Shown: positions 41,338-52,300 of the stretch, piece by piece
Layout: each line of letters begins with the position of its first letter
Position numbering within the stretch: position 1 is the first letter of the stretch
From: Rhabditophanes sp. KR3021
Lineage: Eukaryota; Nematoda; Chromadorea; Rhabditida; Alloionematidae
Direction: 5' to 3'
DNA length: 64,000 nt
NCBI GenBank assembly: GCA_963281155.1
Contig: CAUJLY010000002.1
Coordinates: 4,588,001-4,652,000 of the forward strand
Made by a program: the position numbers and the translations under genes
The notes under the pieces: generated by a model
The model's database searches: none
Told to the model about the DNA's origin: nothing
Seen by the model: only the letters and a program-made list of their open reading frames with translations

Positions 41338-44300
41338 CTAATTAAAAAAAGTAAAGACGAAAAAGGGGAGTAGGAGGTTGAAAGAATAAAAAATGGCAAA
41401 ACAAGATGACGATGGAACATCATCTGCCACAAACACGTCACTTTCTCTTGATTTTGACGAAGACTCTGATAAATCCATTGACGATCCAGCTGTTTCTTTC
41501 TTAATAACCTCGGGAGCCAACCAGACAGAAGTTTCTTTCCTAGGGATTGTTAAAGATGGTGTAGTGGTAGGAATTGTTGTTGTCATTACGATTGATGAGG
41601 TGGTGATGTCAGTGTTTTGCTTTATTGTCGTCATATCATCAAATAAGGTAGTTGTCTTTGCCTTGGAATCTTCACTAAAGTTATGGTCTGTTAAGTCATC
41701 TTCGTTACTATCCACTGTAATTGTAATTTGGATGTCTTTGGTGGAATCTGACGTCTGAGGCGTCGTCATCAAGCTCTGGTTACTTTTAATGACAAATGTT
41801 GCAGGATTTATTGATGGTGGCAACCCTTCTTCGGGTAACGTTGTGGTACCAATTTGTGACTCATCTCCTATTTTGAATTGCCTCGTATTTATGTTATTAC
41901 TTTTATTCATAATTGAATTGGCAGTTGTGGTTGGGTTAGCATTAATAATTGAAATTGTAGTGGTAGTGGTGCTTGTGGTAGTAGTTGGACTTGTTTTTTC
42001 GGTAGAGGATGTTTTGGATAATATTTCAGTTGTGTTTTCCATATCAAATCCTTCCTCGCCAATTTCCGGTGTGCTTCTATCTTTTTTTATTATAGGGACT
42101 TTTGTAGTGAGTGGAGTAATTGATAACGTCATGATTGATGTAATATCTGGCATATTTGCTTTTTCTACTTCCTCGTTATTGTTCGTAATATTTTTTCCAT
42201 TAATTTCAATCACTTCCTCTTTAGTCGTCGTTGTTGATAAATAAATGGAGGTTGTTCTAATAATAGGAGCATCCGTTATAAAGTCTTCGTTTAGAAGAAC
42301 TTCTTCACTGGCAGTAGAATTTAGGAAAGCTATTTTTTCGTCCACATCACCTCCGGTCGTAGTTTGGTTAGAATGAACTATTTTAGTAGTTATTTCCTCT
42401 GTTGCATCGGGAAATGAATCTCTTGAAGATGTCATTACACCTCCTTGCTTAGGCCCTGTAGTTTGAGTACTTTCTTCTGGTGCACCAAAGAACAATTTGC
42501 CAACGTTTGGCATATTCGCTTTTGAAATAAATTCAATTTCCGCAACTCCTCGATTTGTTGGTCCGTGATATTTTAAACTATCGCTTTCATAGAATTCTTC
42601 ACTCTCCGTATCATTTTCTGGCACATCAAACCCTTTTGCCCAAATAACGTGCAGAGGCCCAAATAGCGCCGTATCCGACGGTTCCTGTTCTTTAAATAAC
42701 AATTAAAAATAGTGCTTGAAATATACTTTACCTCTAACATTTCTTCTGAACATGATGACTGTTCTGTTTAAATCAGCTACCTCGATTCCATAAGCCGCTG
42801 AAAAGGAATATTCCCCGTCAAAAAATGAATCTGGCATTGGAGTGGATCTGTCTCTGATATAGTAAAATGATTAATGTCGAGTCAAGTCATGTACATTTTT
42901 ACGGAGTACTTTGGTGTTCAATTTAAAAATGTCGGTCACAGCAAATACTCTTCTGAGGAAATCTACAAGCCTTCATTTGCCTGTGGTCAACTTATCCTTG
43001 AGAAGATGCTTGTCCTTAAAGTTGAGTCACTACTAACTTTTAATATATTTTTTATTTTTTAATAAATTTTTATGCTTATTTTCTCACCTTGTGTACATAT
43101 CGGCTATTCTAGTCAAACCATCCCTGACGGCCCCGAACATGATGTCTGAACAGTCCATTGGATGTAATGGAGTTTCCAATGCAGATTGTACTAAATACTT
43201 TATCAAAGTAGACATTGAAGCGACTTACAATACCCGGCAGTATTATACACATCTCCGTCTAGATCAGGAAACAGTCGGCATGAACCATCTAATACTTTGG
43301 GACGCCAGCCTAAACTAACCCAGCTTGTAGTTTTAAAATCCAAGATAACTTCTATTTCCTCATTAATTGAACGGTAATATACGTAATCGTTATCGCTGAA
43401 CTTATGTTTTTGATAGCATGGGGGATTAAACAAACCATATCCCATGTATCTTTGTTTGTCAGGTGCAACAGGATAATAAAAATTGAAGCATGGCGCGTCA
43501 GTATTTGTTGGTAAAAATGTCCTTTCACAATGATTGCTGCAAAAAAATAAAGTATTTGATAAAATAAATAATACTCGGAAATAAAGTAATAATACTCAGT
43601 AATGAACTTGGCAGATTATGCATTTAAATAACTAACTACGTATTCAACTTACCTGAAAAAAATAAGTTGAATATTGTATTTATAATTAAATTTTTGAAGA
43701 AACTATATTGCGAGAAGTGCCTACTCAAATTCAGCACTGATGTATCCTTAGAACGTCATACTGAAGCAAAGGAATGCCCTAAATAAATACATTGCACGTA
43801 TTGCCAATTGGTGCTAGGTGATCATCGTATACTAGTTCAACATACTCAATTCCGTAAATGTAAAGAAGTATGTATTGCTCAACTGAAGTATAATGCCAAT
43901 TTCAACGCTGAAGATTGTTTGGACAAGATTTGGCCCGGTTGGAGAACTTTATCAAAGGAGAATCACGTGTATCCATGCTTTCTACTTGATCCAAGAAACC
44001 TCGGAGGAAGATGTGTTTTATGTCGGTGAATCTGAGAAAGATGATAGGATATATAATCACTTCGACGAGTTGAATCGTGCTCTAAAGAATGGTGACTTGT
44101 TTTATAGAAAAGGAGTCAAGAATGGATCAGATCAAAAACTATCCGGCAGACACTCTCCATATCATGTTTTTCATTCCTACCGAAGAATTGGCTAAGAACT
44201 TGGAGTTTAAGTTAGTTGAAAGATTCAAGAAACAGAGTATCAATTGTGACCATGGCAAATGTAGTTTCCCTACTCAATCATGTCAATGGATGTGCTGTTG

Positions 44301-45764
44301 TTGACATTTCAGTAAAATGATGTTCGATCTTAAGATGGCTTCTGACGATTAATTTAAATATTTTGATTACTACTTTTAGTACAATTTTTTGTTTTTTCAT
44401 CCATACCCAAAAAATCCAAAAGCACAAAAACAAGCTTTGTCAGCTGGATTAGATTTCATTCCGATGCACTTTCCTCCATTTTTGCACTCCGAATGTCTGG
44501 TGCATAGCGATTTTATTTCACACTTGTTACCAGAATAGAGAGCATCACAGGTACAGGATACTCCGTTAAAAGTCCCATGTCCACTACATCGAATTTCATC
44601 CATATTATCTGCATTTTCTTCACTTTGCTTGATAATATTAACGTCTGAGCAAGAAACAAATCTCCTAGAAGCGGTTGTGTTGTTAATAGTGTTAAAAATT
44701 ATGTTTAAATTTTAATCAAACTAATGCGTGTTATTATTTATATTGTTTTCTATAATAATCTCCATATTTTAGTTTAACGATATCAAGTTCACTGGGTTTT
44801 ATTTAACTAGAGATTAATAAGAAACAGCGCTTAGATGGGTCGTAACTCCGAAGAAGCATCTTCAGAAGATGTAGGAGTGAAACTAGTTGGTTTATCTCTT
44901 CCTTGATGGTCGATATGTACTTTCAGGAATACAACAAAGAATCAAAGAAATTACAGACACCACGAAAGAAGGTGCTCTTACTTTAAAACAGTTGTTACCG
45001 AAATGGATGTTCCGTCTAAGGAATTGGCTGAAAATCTTGAGTACATTTTGGCCGAGTGTTTTGGTGCCCAAGTCAAAAATGTCGATCACGACAAATGTAA
45101 TTTTGAATACGCTTACAAGCTTTCACCTTATAGTGCCCAATTAATTGGTCAGCTTACCATCGAGAAGATGTTTACCGTCAAAGAAGAAATCCTTCTGACT
45201 TTTAATGTATTTTTATGTTCTTTTCATCTTATTGAAAAGATGTTCACCCTTAAAGTTTAAGTAACTACTGGTTTTAAAATATTTTCCTATTTTAGCAATA
45301 AATTTCTTACCCAGAATCTTTCATGTCATGTTGATTTTTTTCAATTAACAAAGTGCAATTTTTACATGTATGGGTAAAAGTGATTTTATAGCTTCTTTGA
45401 GTAGCATTATTTACTCCCATATAACCAGATTGCTCATTCATTGTTAGCTGCTCGTGCATTTGGCCTCTCTGATTCAAAAGACTAATTTTAAAGCCACCTT
45501 CATGAAGTTTAGGTAGCGTCCAAAAAATGTCATAGCTAGTTTCAGTTACCATTGTAGTAAATACAGCTAAAATGAGCAATTATTTAATGGATGCAAACAA
45601 TACTTACGGCGTTTAGGCTTAGGTATTCCACATGGTCCAATAGTCTTTTGATTGTCTAAATAATCAAATGGTGGAAAACGAGGTGGAGGAAATATTAATG
45701 AAATATGTGCTTGAACCACCAGAAACGGCAGTATAAAAATATAAGACCAAATAATTTTGATCAT
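41338..45764 (-). CDS. LPMO-like / EGF / DOMON surface glycoprotein with Thr-rich stalk
   Basis: Six exons join in phase: 45764-45608, 45566-45311, 44664-44407, 43536-43234, 42853-42732, 42689-41338, giving 815 residues. The signal peptide (residues 1-19, ending LVVQA) would leave His20 as the first mature residue, followed by SLIFPPPRFPP and TIGPCGIPKPK. A mature N-terminal His with a second His nearby (His118 in TFTHTCKNC) recalls the copper histidine brace of LPMO and BIM1-like domains. Residues about 150-228 form an EGF-like region (CSGHGTFNG, CKNGGKC, CFCAFGFFG, HCE). Residues about 265-385 form a DOMON domain (SWVSLGWRP; EVADLNRTVIMFRR; GPLHVIWAKG), a fold that binds haem or sugars. Residues about 430-790 are Thr/Ser-rich and probably O-glycosylated. 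The hydrophobic end (FAIFYSFNLLLPFFVFTFF) suits a GPI signal or membrane anchor. Introns 2, 3 and 4 each hold a decayed antisense gene copy. Domain assignments for EGF and DOMON are strong; LPMO-like is an inference. Confidence 0.9.
42874..43062 (+). pseudogene. C-terminal fragment of the GIY-YIG-like family (copy 4)
   Basis: Plus-strand remnant in intron 4 of the DOMON gene. It encodes only the family's last 60 or so residues: FTEYFGVQFKNVGHSKYSSE, then IYKPSFACGQLILEKMLVLK and VESLLTF. These align with copy 3 (LAECFGAQVKNVDHDKCNFE; SPYSAQLIGQLTIEKMF; EILLTF) and end in a similar T-rich 3' tail. No nuclease core remains, so this is a 5'-truncated relic. Confidence 0.6.
43660..44352 (+). pseudogene. 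C2HC zinc-finger plus GIY-YIG-like gene relic (copy 2)
   Basis: Plus-strand remnant filling intron 3 of the DOMON gene. Two tandem C2HC fingers with identical spacing (C-x2-C-x12-H-x5-C) come first: CEKCLLKFSTDVSLERH... and CTYCQLVLGDHRILVQH..., separated by an in-frame TAA. After a frameshift near 43,990 comes a GIY-YIG-like segment. It has a CFLLDPR-like first strand, then DVFYVGESEKDDRIYNHF, then an ELNRALKNGD helix. After another shift comes the C-terminal block IMFFIPTEELAKNLEFKLVE. At least one stop and two or three frame changes show it is decayed. The motif order (hydrophobic LLDPR strand, FYVG, RxYxHF, later EELA...L helix) resembles the metazoan ANKLE1/LEM-3 type of GIY-YIG nuclease. 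This is inferred by eye. Confidence 0.6.
44834..45260 (+). pseudogene. GIY-YIG-like family relic (copy 3)
   Basis: Plus-strand remnant in intron 2 of the DOMON gene. An acidic start (MGRNSEEASSEDVG) follows an AG and soon meets a stop. After a frame change the conserved C-terminal block appears: VPSKELAENLEYILAECFGA, KNVDHDKCNFEYAYKLSP, AQLIGQLTIEKMF. The last segment (IEKMFT...) is then repeated about 65 bp further on, a local duplication. The nuclease core itself is missing or unrecognisable. Confidence 0.55.
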
Positions 45765-47271
45765 GTTGTAACGCTAATCTGATAAAATATTCTATTTATT
45801 TGAATTCTTTGATTTGATTGTATCTCTGAATTTCCTTTAAAAGATGCTTGATCGGGACAGCAGTGAAGTGAATAGACAATTAATAAATCAACTGTAGCAC
45901 CCAATCTATCAAAAATTAATTGTTATTCCTGAATAATTTCAATTTGTAGGAATCTGTCAGTGCGAACACAATTCTCGACACTTTACAATTAGATTTATTG
46001 ATGAATTAGGCAATAGGTTTCTGTTTTTGTTATCAATGTTATTAATAGCTGTCAGGACAATATTCAACTAAGTTATCACGCAAATGATTAATGCATCCTT
46101 TGGAATGAATTAGAAAAAAATATTCGATTATAATTAAAAAAGATAGCCAAACCGTAAGATCAATCAACTTTAAACGAGATGGCTTAGAAGTAATTGCGAA
46201 ACCTGAAAAAAAGATAAAACCACGTTAACGTAATAATAGAGATTGTTTTGACATAACCAATTGTACTATTTTATTTCGGATATAATTTATGGCAAAGTAT
46301 TTAGTATTAATAAAAAATGTACGTTACTTTGTTTTTAAGAAGGTCGTCTTTTTTAAATAATCAAAAATTAAGTTAATAAATACGTAAACGTAAGTATATC
46401 TAAATATGAATATCAAGGAAATAGATCGTCTAAAATAAAGGTTAGACGTTTAACGAGATGAAAAAGTACGTAAACATTCGCAAACAATCTCTACTTTCTA
46501 TTGTCGAGGATTTTGTGGAGAAGAAAAGTTTCTAGTGTTCGGAACCACTTTTGATTAATACATACAACAAACATATAAAAATGCAAAATACAATTCTAAA
46601 CTTTTCACATAAAGTGGATCTTTTGATTATGTATTATTTTTATGAGGTATAGTTTTGTAGGAAAACTGATCAAGTGGATTAAACAAAATTAAACAAATTC
46701 CTTAACCATTTTTTTATTAAACAGTAGTATGTAAAGATGTGTGAGGGTGTAATAATTATTAATCCTTTATATTTCTAACTACTCAAGGTGATCTATGTGT
46801 AATTGAAAAGCTTCTTGTTGCATTATTTGACCTACCTTCCTTTTTGAAAATTCAATGAAAAAGTAGCTTTCTGAACATGTCATACAAAAGACAGGAAAAA
46901 ATAATTAAGATATAAAATCAAAGCCATCCATCACATTAACTGCTTTATATGTGTCGATTTGGTTGTTAGTTATTTTTATCAGATTAATATTTTGATATGT
47001 ACTTAAAGTGAAAAATATGACACGATTATCGTCATTTCAATAAAATCGAGTTCATGAAGACAAGTTAATATGAGATAATTTATTCGTCTGATTTGAACCA
47101 CGGATATTAAATCAGGAAATTAATTTTATTACATTTAAGAAGAATATATCCATGAATCTTTTTGATATCTTAAATATCTTTTATTTTTTTGATAGTCTTT
47201 TTAGTTTTAGGAATAATATGACTCATAAATGAATTTTGTGTATTATCAAAATCTTGAGTATTTTGAAAGTT
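45765..47271. other. Intergenic region
   Basis: 1.5 kb between the ESRP-like gene and the DOMON gene, both on the minus strand. It presumably contains the 3' end of the former and the promoter of the latter. No coding sequence is recognised. Confidence 0.6.
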
Positions 47272-48314
47272 TTAAAACTGTTGTGTGTTTTGAAAATTCT
47301 GATGATTTCGGACGTTCATCGTCATAACATTATTAGTAGCATTTTCTTCAGAATTAAAAAAATAAAATGGTTGAGTTTGAAACATTGGCTGAAAAGAAAA
47401 AGCAGCCTGACCGCTCATTTGATTTGGAAAAAAGGGACTTGGAACCATGATTGGGTATTGATAAACTAGTGATTGAGGAATATATGGAAAGTTTTGTTGA
47501 TTGAAAATTTCCGTATTTTTGCTGATTAGATGATCTGCAAAGCTAGTTGAAATGGGAAGGAATTCGATGTATCGTTTCTTGGAACTAATAAACATATATG
47601 ATTTGTTAAGTGTTTTGACTGTATCATTTACAACACCTTCGCTTGACATTTGAATCACAGCTTCCCCAGATGATGTCCCATTTTCTTTGAACAATAAATG
47701 TATTCCACCAAAAATGACATGCTGGAAAAATTCTCGTAAAAAAGAAATTATATCTGCCTCCTTCGCTTCAAATGGTAGCCCACGTAGACGTATACAACTA
47801 CAAACATCGGTGTTAGATGGTTTTGGACAATTCGAGGTCTTCATAAGTTCTATATAATTTCCTAAAGATGCTTTGAATATTTCAATGTACCGATTACCCA
47901 TAGAATGTTTATTCTTTTCCAATGCAGTCTTTAGATGTGCATCTGTATAAAAAAACACATAAGCTTCGCCAGAAGGTCTTCCATCATGTCGCAGTAAAAC
48001 GATTATACCATTCTTAACAATTCCACCACCACCTTCTACGTCTCCATCAAAAAATTGGGCCTAAGACAATGAATAGTCAATATTGTTACTCAATTTTTTT
48101 ATTTTTTTTAAATTATGCTAAAGTAATTTATGACAGCTGTTTAATTCAAGGTATATTTACCCATCAAATTGTCCACTAAGTTATCGCCTTCAAAGCAATC
48201 CAACACCAACACATTCATTTTGAAGTGTCGGAATCTTTCAGGTAAATATAAACTTACAATATCCTTAAGTGATGCGGTGTACGGCAATCCTCTCATTTTG
48301 AGAACAAAAACCAT
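47272..48314 (-). CDS. sym-2: ESRP/Fusilli-type RNA-binding protein with two RRMs
   Basis: Splicing-regulator family (ESRP1/2, Fusilli, C. elegans SYM-2). Two exons, 48314-48258 and 48060-47272, join in phase 0 to give 281 residues. The first RRM (residues about 2-90) has RNP-like signatures VLKMRGLPYTASLKDI and GRPSGEAYVFFYTD, ending MGNRYIEIFKAS. The second (about 110-195) has CIRLRGLPFEAKEADIISFL, GEAVIQM and KRYIEFLP. These correspond to ESRP RRM2 and RRM3. The tail is Phe/Gln/Pro/Asn-rich. Known family members have three RRMs plus a longer N-terminus; RRM1 is not found in the 1 kb upstream, before the next gene. An AG (GGAATCAG) sits 5 nt before the ATG and may be a cis- or trans-splice acceptor, so an upstream coding exon is not fully excluded. 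Confidence 0.85.
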
Positions 48315-49326
48315 GTTTGCTGATTCCAAAATTATGTTATTATGTCAATAGAAAGCAAGTATAGCAAGGCTAAACTATAAGGATATCGTATTTAAAATTA
48401 TCACAAGTTAGAAATATTATGTCGGATTATAGTATTATTTACATATATTTAATCGAAGGTACCTATTATAAAAAATGTTTAAGAAACATCGAAATATTAA
48501 AAAAGTCTAGTAAAATTCTGCTATCACAAATTGCATGTTCCCGAAAACACGTTTCCTCCTTATCAAACAAAGGAGTGTTCAAATAAAATCATTATTTTTT
48601 ACACCACTAAAATAACCACCCTCACTGAATAAATGGGCTTTTGATGTACCTCTGATTGTAAAATAAAAATAAAAGTATTAGTCTAGTTATAGTGGTATCA
48701 TTAAGCTAATATGCAGTTAAATACTAAAATGTTAGCTTCAAAAATAAATACCATTATCCACCTCCATTATTGTTGGACAAATAACATATACACAAATTTG
48801 ACAGACCGATCAGTAGACTTTATAGGAATAACTATCACTAGTTTGTTTGTACTAAGGTAAAAAGAAGGCTCGGTAGGGTTGCTTTGATATATGTAGTTGG
48901 CTTTCACAAATACTGACAAAATATTGAAAACTATATTCTTGCCCGCCAGCACATAAACTAATATATTATACGTTAAAACCTTTTAATCTCAACATGCAAC
49001 TCTTAACAAATTATACCTTTTTTGACGTATTTGTTTTGAGCGTTATAAATTTTCATCGAGAATAGAATTTTAATATGACTAATATGAATGATAATAACAA
49101 ATAAGTAATTACGAAATTATTCCAAACAAAAACAACCACACGGCCTTTGAGACTACAAATTTTTAATTAATTTACTGATTAGTAGGTATAAAAAGACAGT
49201 TATTTCCAAATTGTAAAAAATTAGATCAACATTTTTTAATTTAGAAATATTTATTTATTGCGATCCAACAAATGTGATTTGCGTAATAAAAATATGTGTG
49301 TAAAGGCAATACTATTTGAAAGTCTG
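48315..49326. other. Intergenic region between ESRP-like and Rac GEF genes
   Basis: 1 kb between two minus-strand genes, searched for a missing first RRM exon of the ESRP-like gene. None was seen. A 61-codon minus-strand frame at 48952-48767 has no RRM signature and no ATG start. Confidence 0.55.
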
Positions 49327-52300
49327 CTATTTTTCACTCTCATACCCGCGATCAGATTGGGATGCTCCAGATATAGGTCTTGTGTTTTTGACATTTTTCA
49401 TCTTAATAGCTTTATTTAGACTCTTAAGTAGTTGTGATTTAATTTCAGAATGAGTACATGACAAAAGGTAGACGGATGGGTGTTTTTGATTAGGGTCCGT
49501 ATGAATTATTTGCAATAAATGAGGAGTTGGCGCATTCGAAGTTTGACTAGTACTCATGTCGACGGATTCTTCCTTTGGTGCAATGATAATGCATTCAGAA
49601 ATTGGAATTACTTTGTGAGCCTTATCTTTTTTCTTTTCAGGTATAAACAATAAGACTAGTGTTTGGAACACCAAAACCACTGCTTCAGCATTCTTTTCTT
49701 TTTCTTTAATTGACCCATTAACAGATGTTTGGTGTATTTTAACGTGAGCAAATATCATCAATTCTCTTAAATCCACATTCATTCCCTACAATTAAATAAG
49801 TTAAGTTGGCAAAGCATTATGTGTTTGAGTTTGAAAAAGTTGACTTATTTACAATTGGAACTAGTATGCATACATAAACACAAAAAATGGTTGATCGTTA
49901 CCAAAACAAATTATATTTATGTATATCTTTGTAATCTATGTATATTTATGTGCTTTTGCCTTTTATCCTCATAAATTGCATGCTCAATAAAATGGGTTTG
50001 TTGATAAATGTACATAAAGAAAGTTAAAATTTGTAATTTATGAAGTGGTTTGTGAGTCTTAATAGTCTCGTAAAGGTCCCTATTATTACACCATTGCCAT
50101 TGTTGATGTAATTTATATGCAGTTGTAGATTGTATTAATAATTAAAAAGAAACGAATGAATATTTAAACAGATATGCATTTAAATAAATCAAACTAACCT
50201 TTTCTTTAAAATATCCTTTATTGGTCCTGGCAAAGTCATCTAGGCGTATTCCATACTGTTCGCGAAGACGTTGCATCTCATTAATGTATGTGGCCAATTC
50301 TTGAAGACGTTCCAGTGCTTGTTTTGCTTGCTTTGACTCAAGTGTCTCTCCTCGGCAACATTCGACTATCTTTTCCAAGAATAAGGGGTATCGGAGAATG
50401 CGTTGAATTGGTTTAATCAATAAAGATTCAACATTTTCACATTTACTATTTTCCTTCAAATTGTAAGCCTTTAATTTTTCCTTAAAACTTGAATCATCTA
50501 AAACAACAAAAAGCTTAGTGATGTTGTATTTTTGTATGCAACGGAAGTTACATAAATATTTAGTAGCGTGTATCCCGTAAAAGTCCCTCAACCAAGACAG
50601 TTACATAAACTTTTGGACTAAACCACATTTTTATCATATCCCATTATAAATATTGGGTATATACTTTTTAACATCCCAATATGACTTTATCAAATGGGAT
50701 AAATAACAATTTTATGGCATTTTTTGAAAACTTACTTGATACTTTTTGCAACCACAGTGAATAGGCTGCCGAGTAGTCTGAGTATATTTTAAACCGGTTT
50801 GATTTGTTAATAAACAAGGCACACATTCTCATAATAGCATCCTGCAAAAATAGCAATTAAAAGGAAAAAGAAGATATCGCTACCTTTACACGGCAATGGA
50901 AGTTATAACCAGACGTCTCAACTAATGTCAAGCCATCTCTAGCTTCCTCCAAGCAGCTAACAAAGTTATGATGCAGAGCATGAAGTTCCTCGGCAATTAA
51001 CCGTAATTGAGGACCAAGTATATGAGGAGATTGTCTTTTTAAATTGATTAAATCTTTCTCAAATACTTGCTCGGATTCAACTAATTCACTAATGTTTCTT
51101 ACGAGCATCTCTTCTTTTTTGACATCAAGCTCAGATAATTTATATGTTTCACCTAGTCTTTTCTTTCTTGGAACCTCTTTTCCATTGCTCAATTTGTCCC
51201 CATCATTACAAGTATTTTCCTCACTACTCTTGCCCGACGCTCCACTACCTTTAATGTACATTGCTTTTAAATTGGCAATTGACAGTTCCTGAGGTGTGCC
51301 AGGAGAGGATTCTTTTTCTGGGATCGAAGTAATTGCATCAGAGGATTTACTCCCAACTATGGATCTTCTATTACTACTTTTTAAATCCCACACCGGTTGG
51401 CTTCTTTTAATAGATATGGCAGGAGTAAAAAACTTTTTGATGGATAAATCCCTTCGAGCCGCGCAATACATATGTGCATTTTGTAAAGCATGGCGCGACA
51501 CTATAAACTGTGCCGCTAACGTAGAAACTTGGGACAGTAAAATCTAAAAAGTGATTAATCAAATGGACCAGCATGTTATATTTACTACTCACTTTATCAT
51601 CAAGTATCGCGTCTTTATCCTCTGCATAAATCCGACTGTGAAGCATAAAATTTTGAAGACAACATGCCGATTGACTAATAATCATGTCTTCAACATCTTC
51701 ATCCCGTTCCTCAATTCCAATTTTTGATTGTGCTAGGCGTAAGCTCTTTGCTATCACACTTTTTTCTATTTCAGATGTTAACACTTTGTTTGATTCATGA
51801 AGTGCTCTTACAAAAAACTGGTACATCATTCGTGGTCTATCGGACTTGAAAGCAAATACTTTCGAGGGATGACAAAGATACATCAAAGCAGCTATTGGGT
51901 CATACAAGACGATGCAATCCAACTAAAATTGTTTTTATAAATATTGCAAATAAAAAGGTTAATTATGGCATGCCCAACAATATTTTGTTTCATCAATTTT
52001 ATGAAAGAAGTGGTGTTTATTTATTGCAACTAATGAATGTTTAATGATGCAAGTGTCAAATTTTCGATTACTACACATTAATTTGAGTAATAAGGCTTTG
52101 TTGAACTTTATTTCCTCAAAAAAGAAACTTAAACTAGCATTGGCTTTTGAACCATTTACGTCAATTTTTTCCGAAAGTATTCTATTTTATGGCTAAATTT
52201 ATGGGATACTCAAATTTATTTATTCCAATTTATGTAAAAATTGCATCAAGTTATATAATATATTTAATATTGTATCGAACACAAGTACCAATTCTTTAAA

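Noticed and set aside
41393..42244. Plus-strand frames of 121 and 151 codons rich in Val, Ile and Ser
   Set aside because: Antisense shadows of the Thr-rich stalk exon of the DOMON gene (ACx codons read backwards give Val and Gly).
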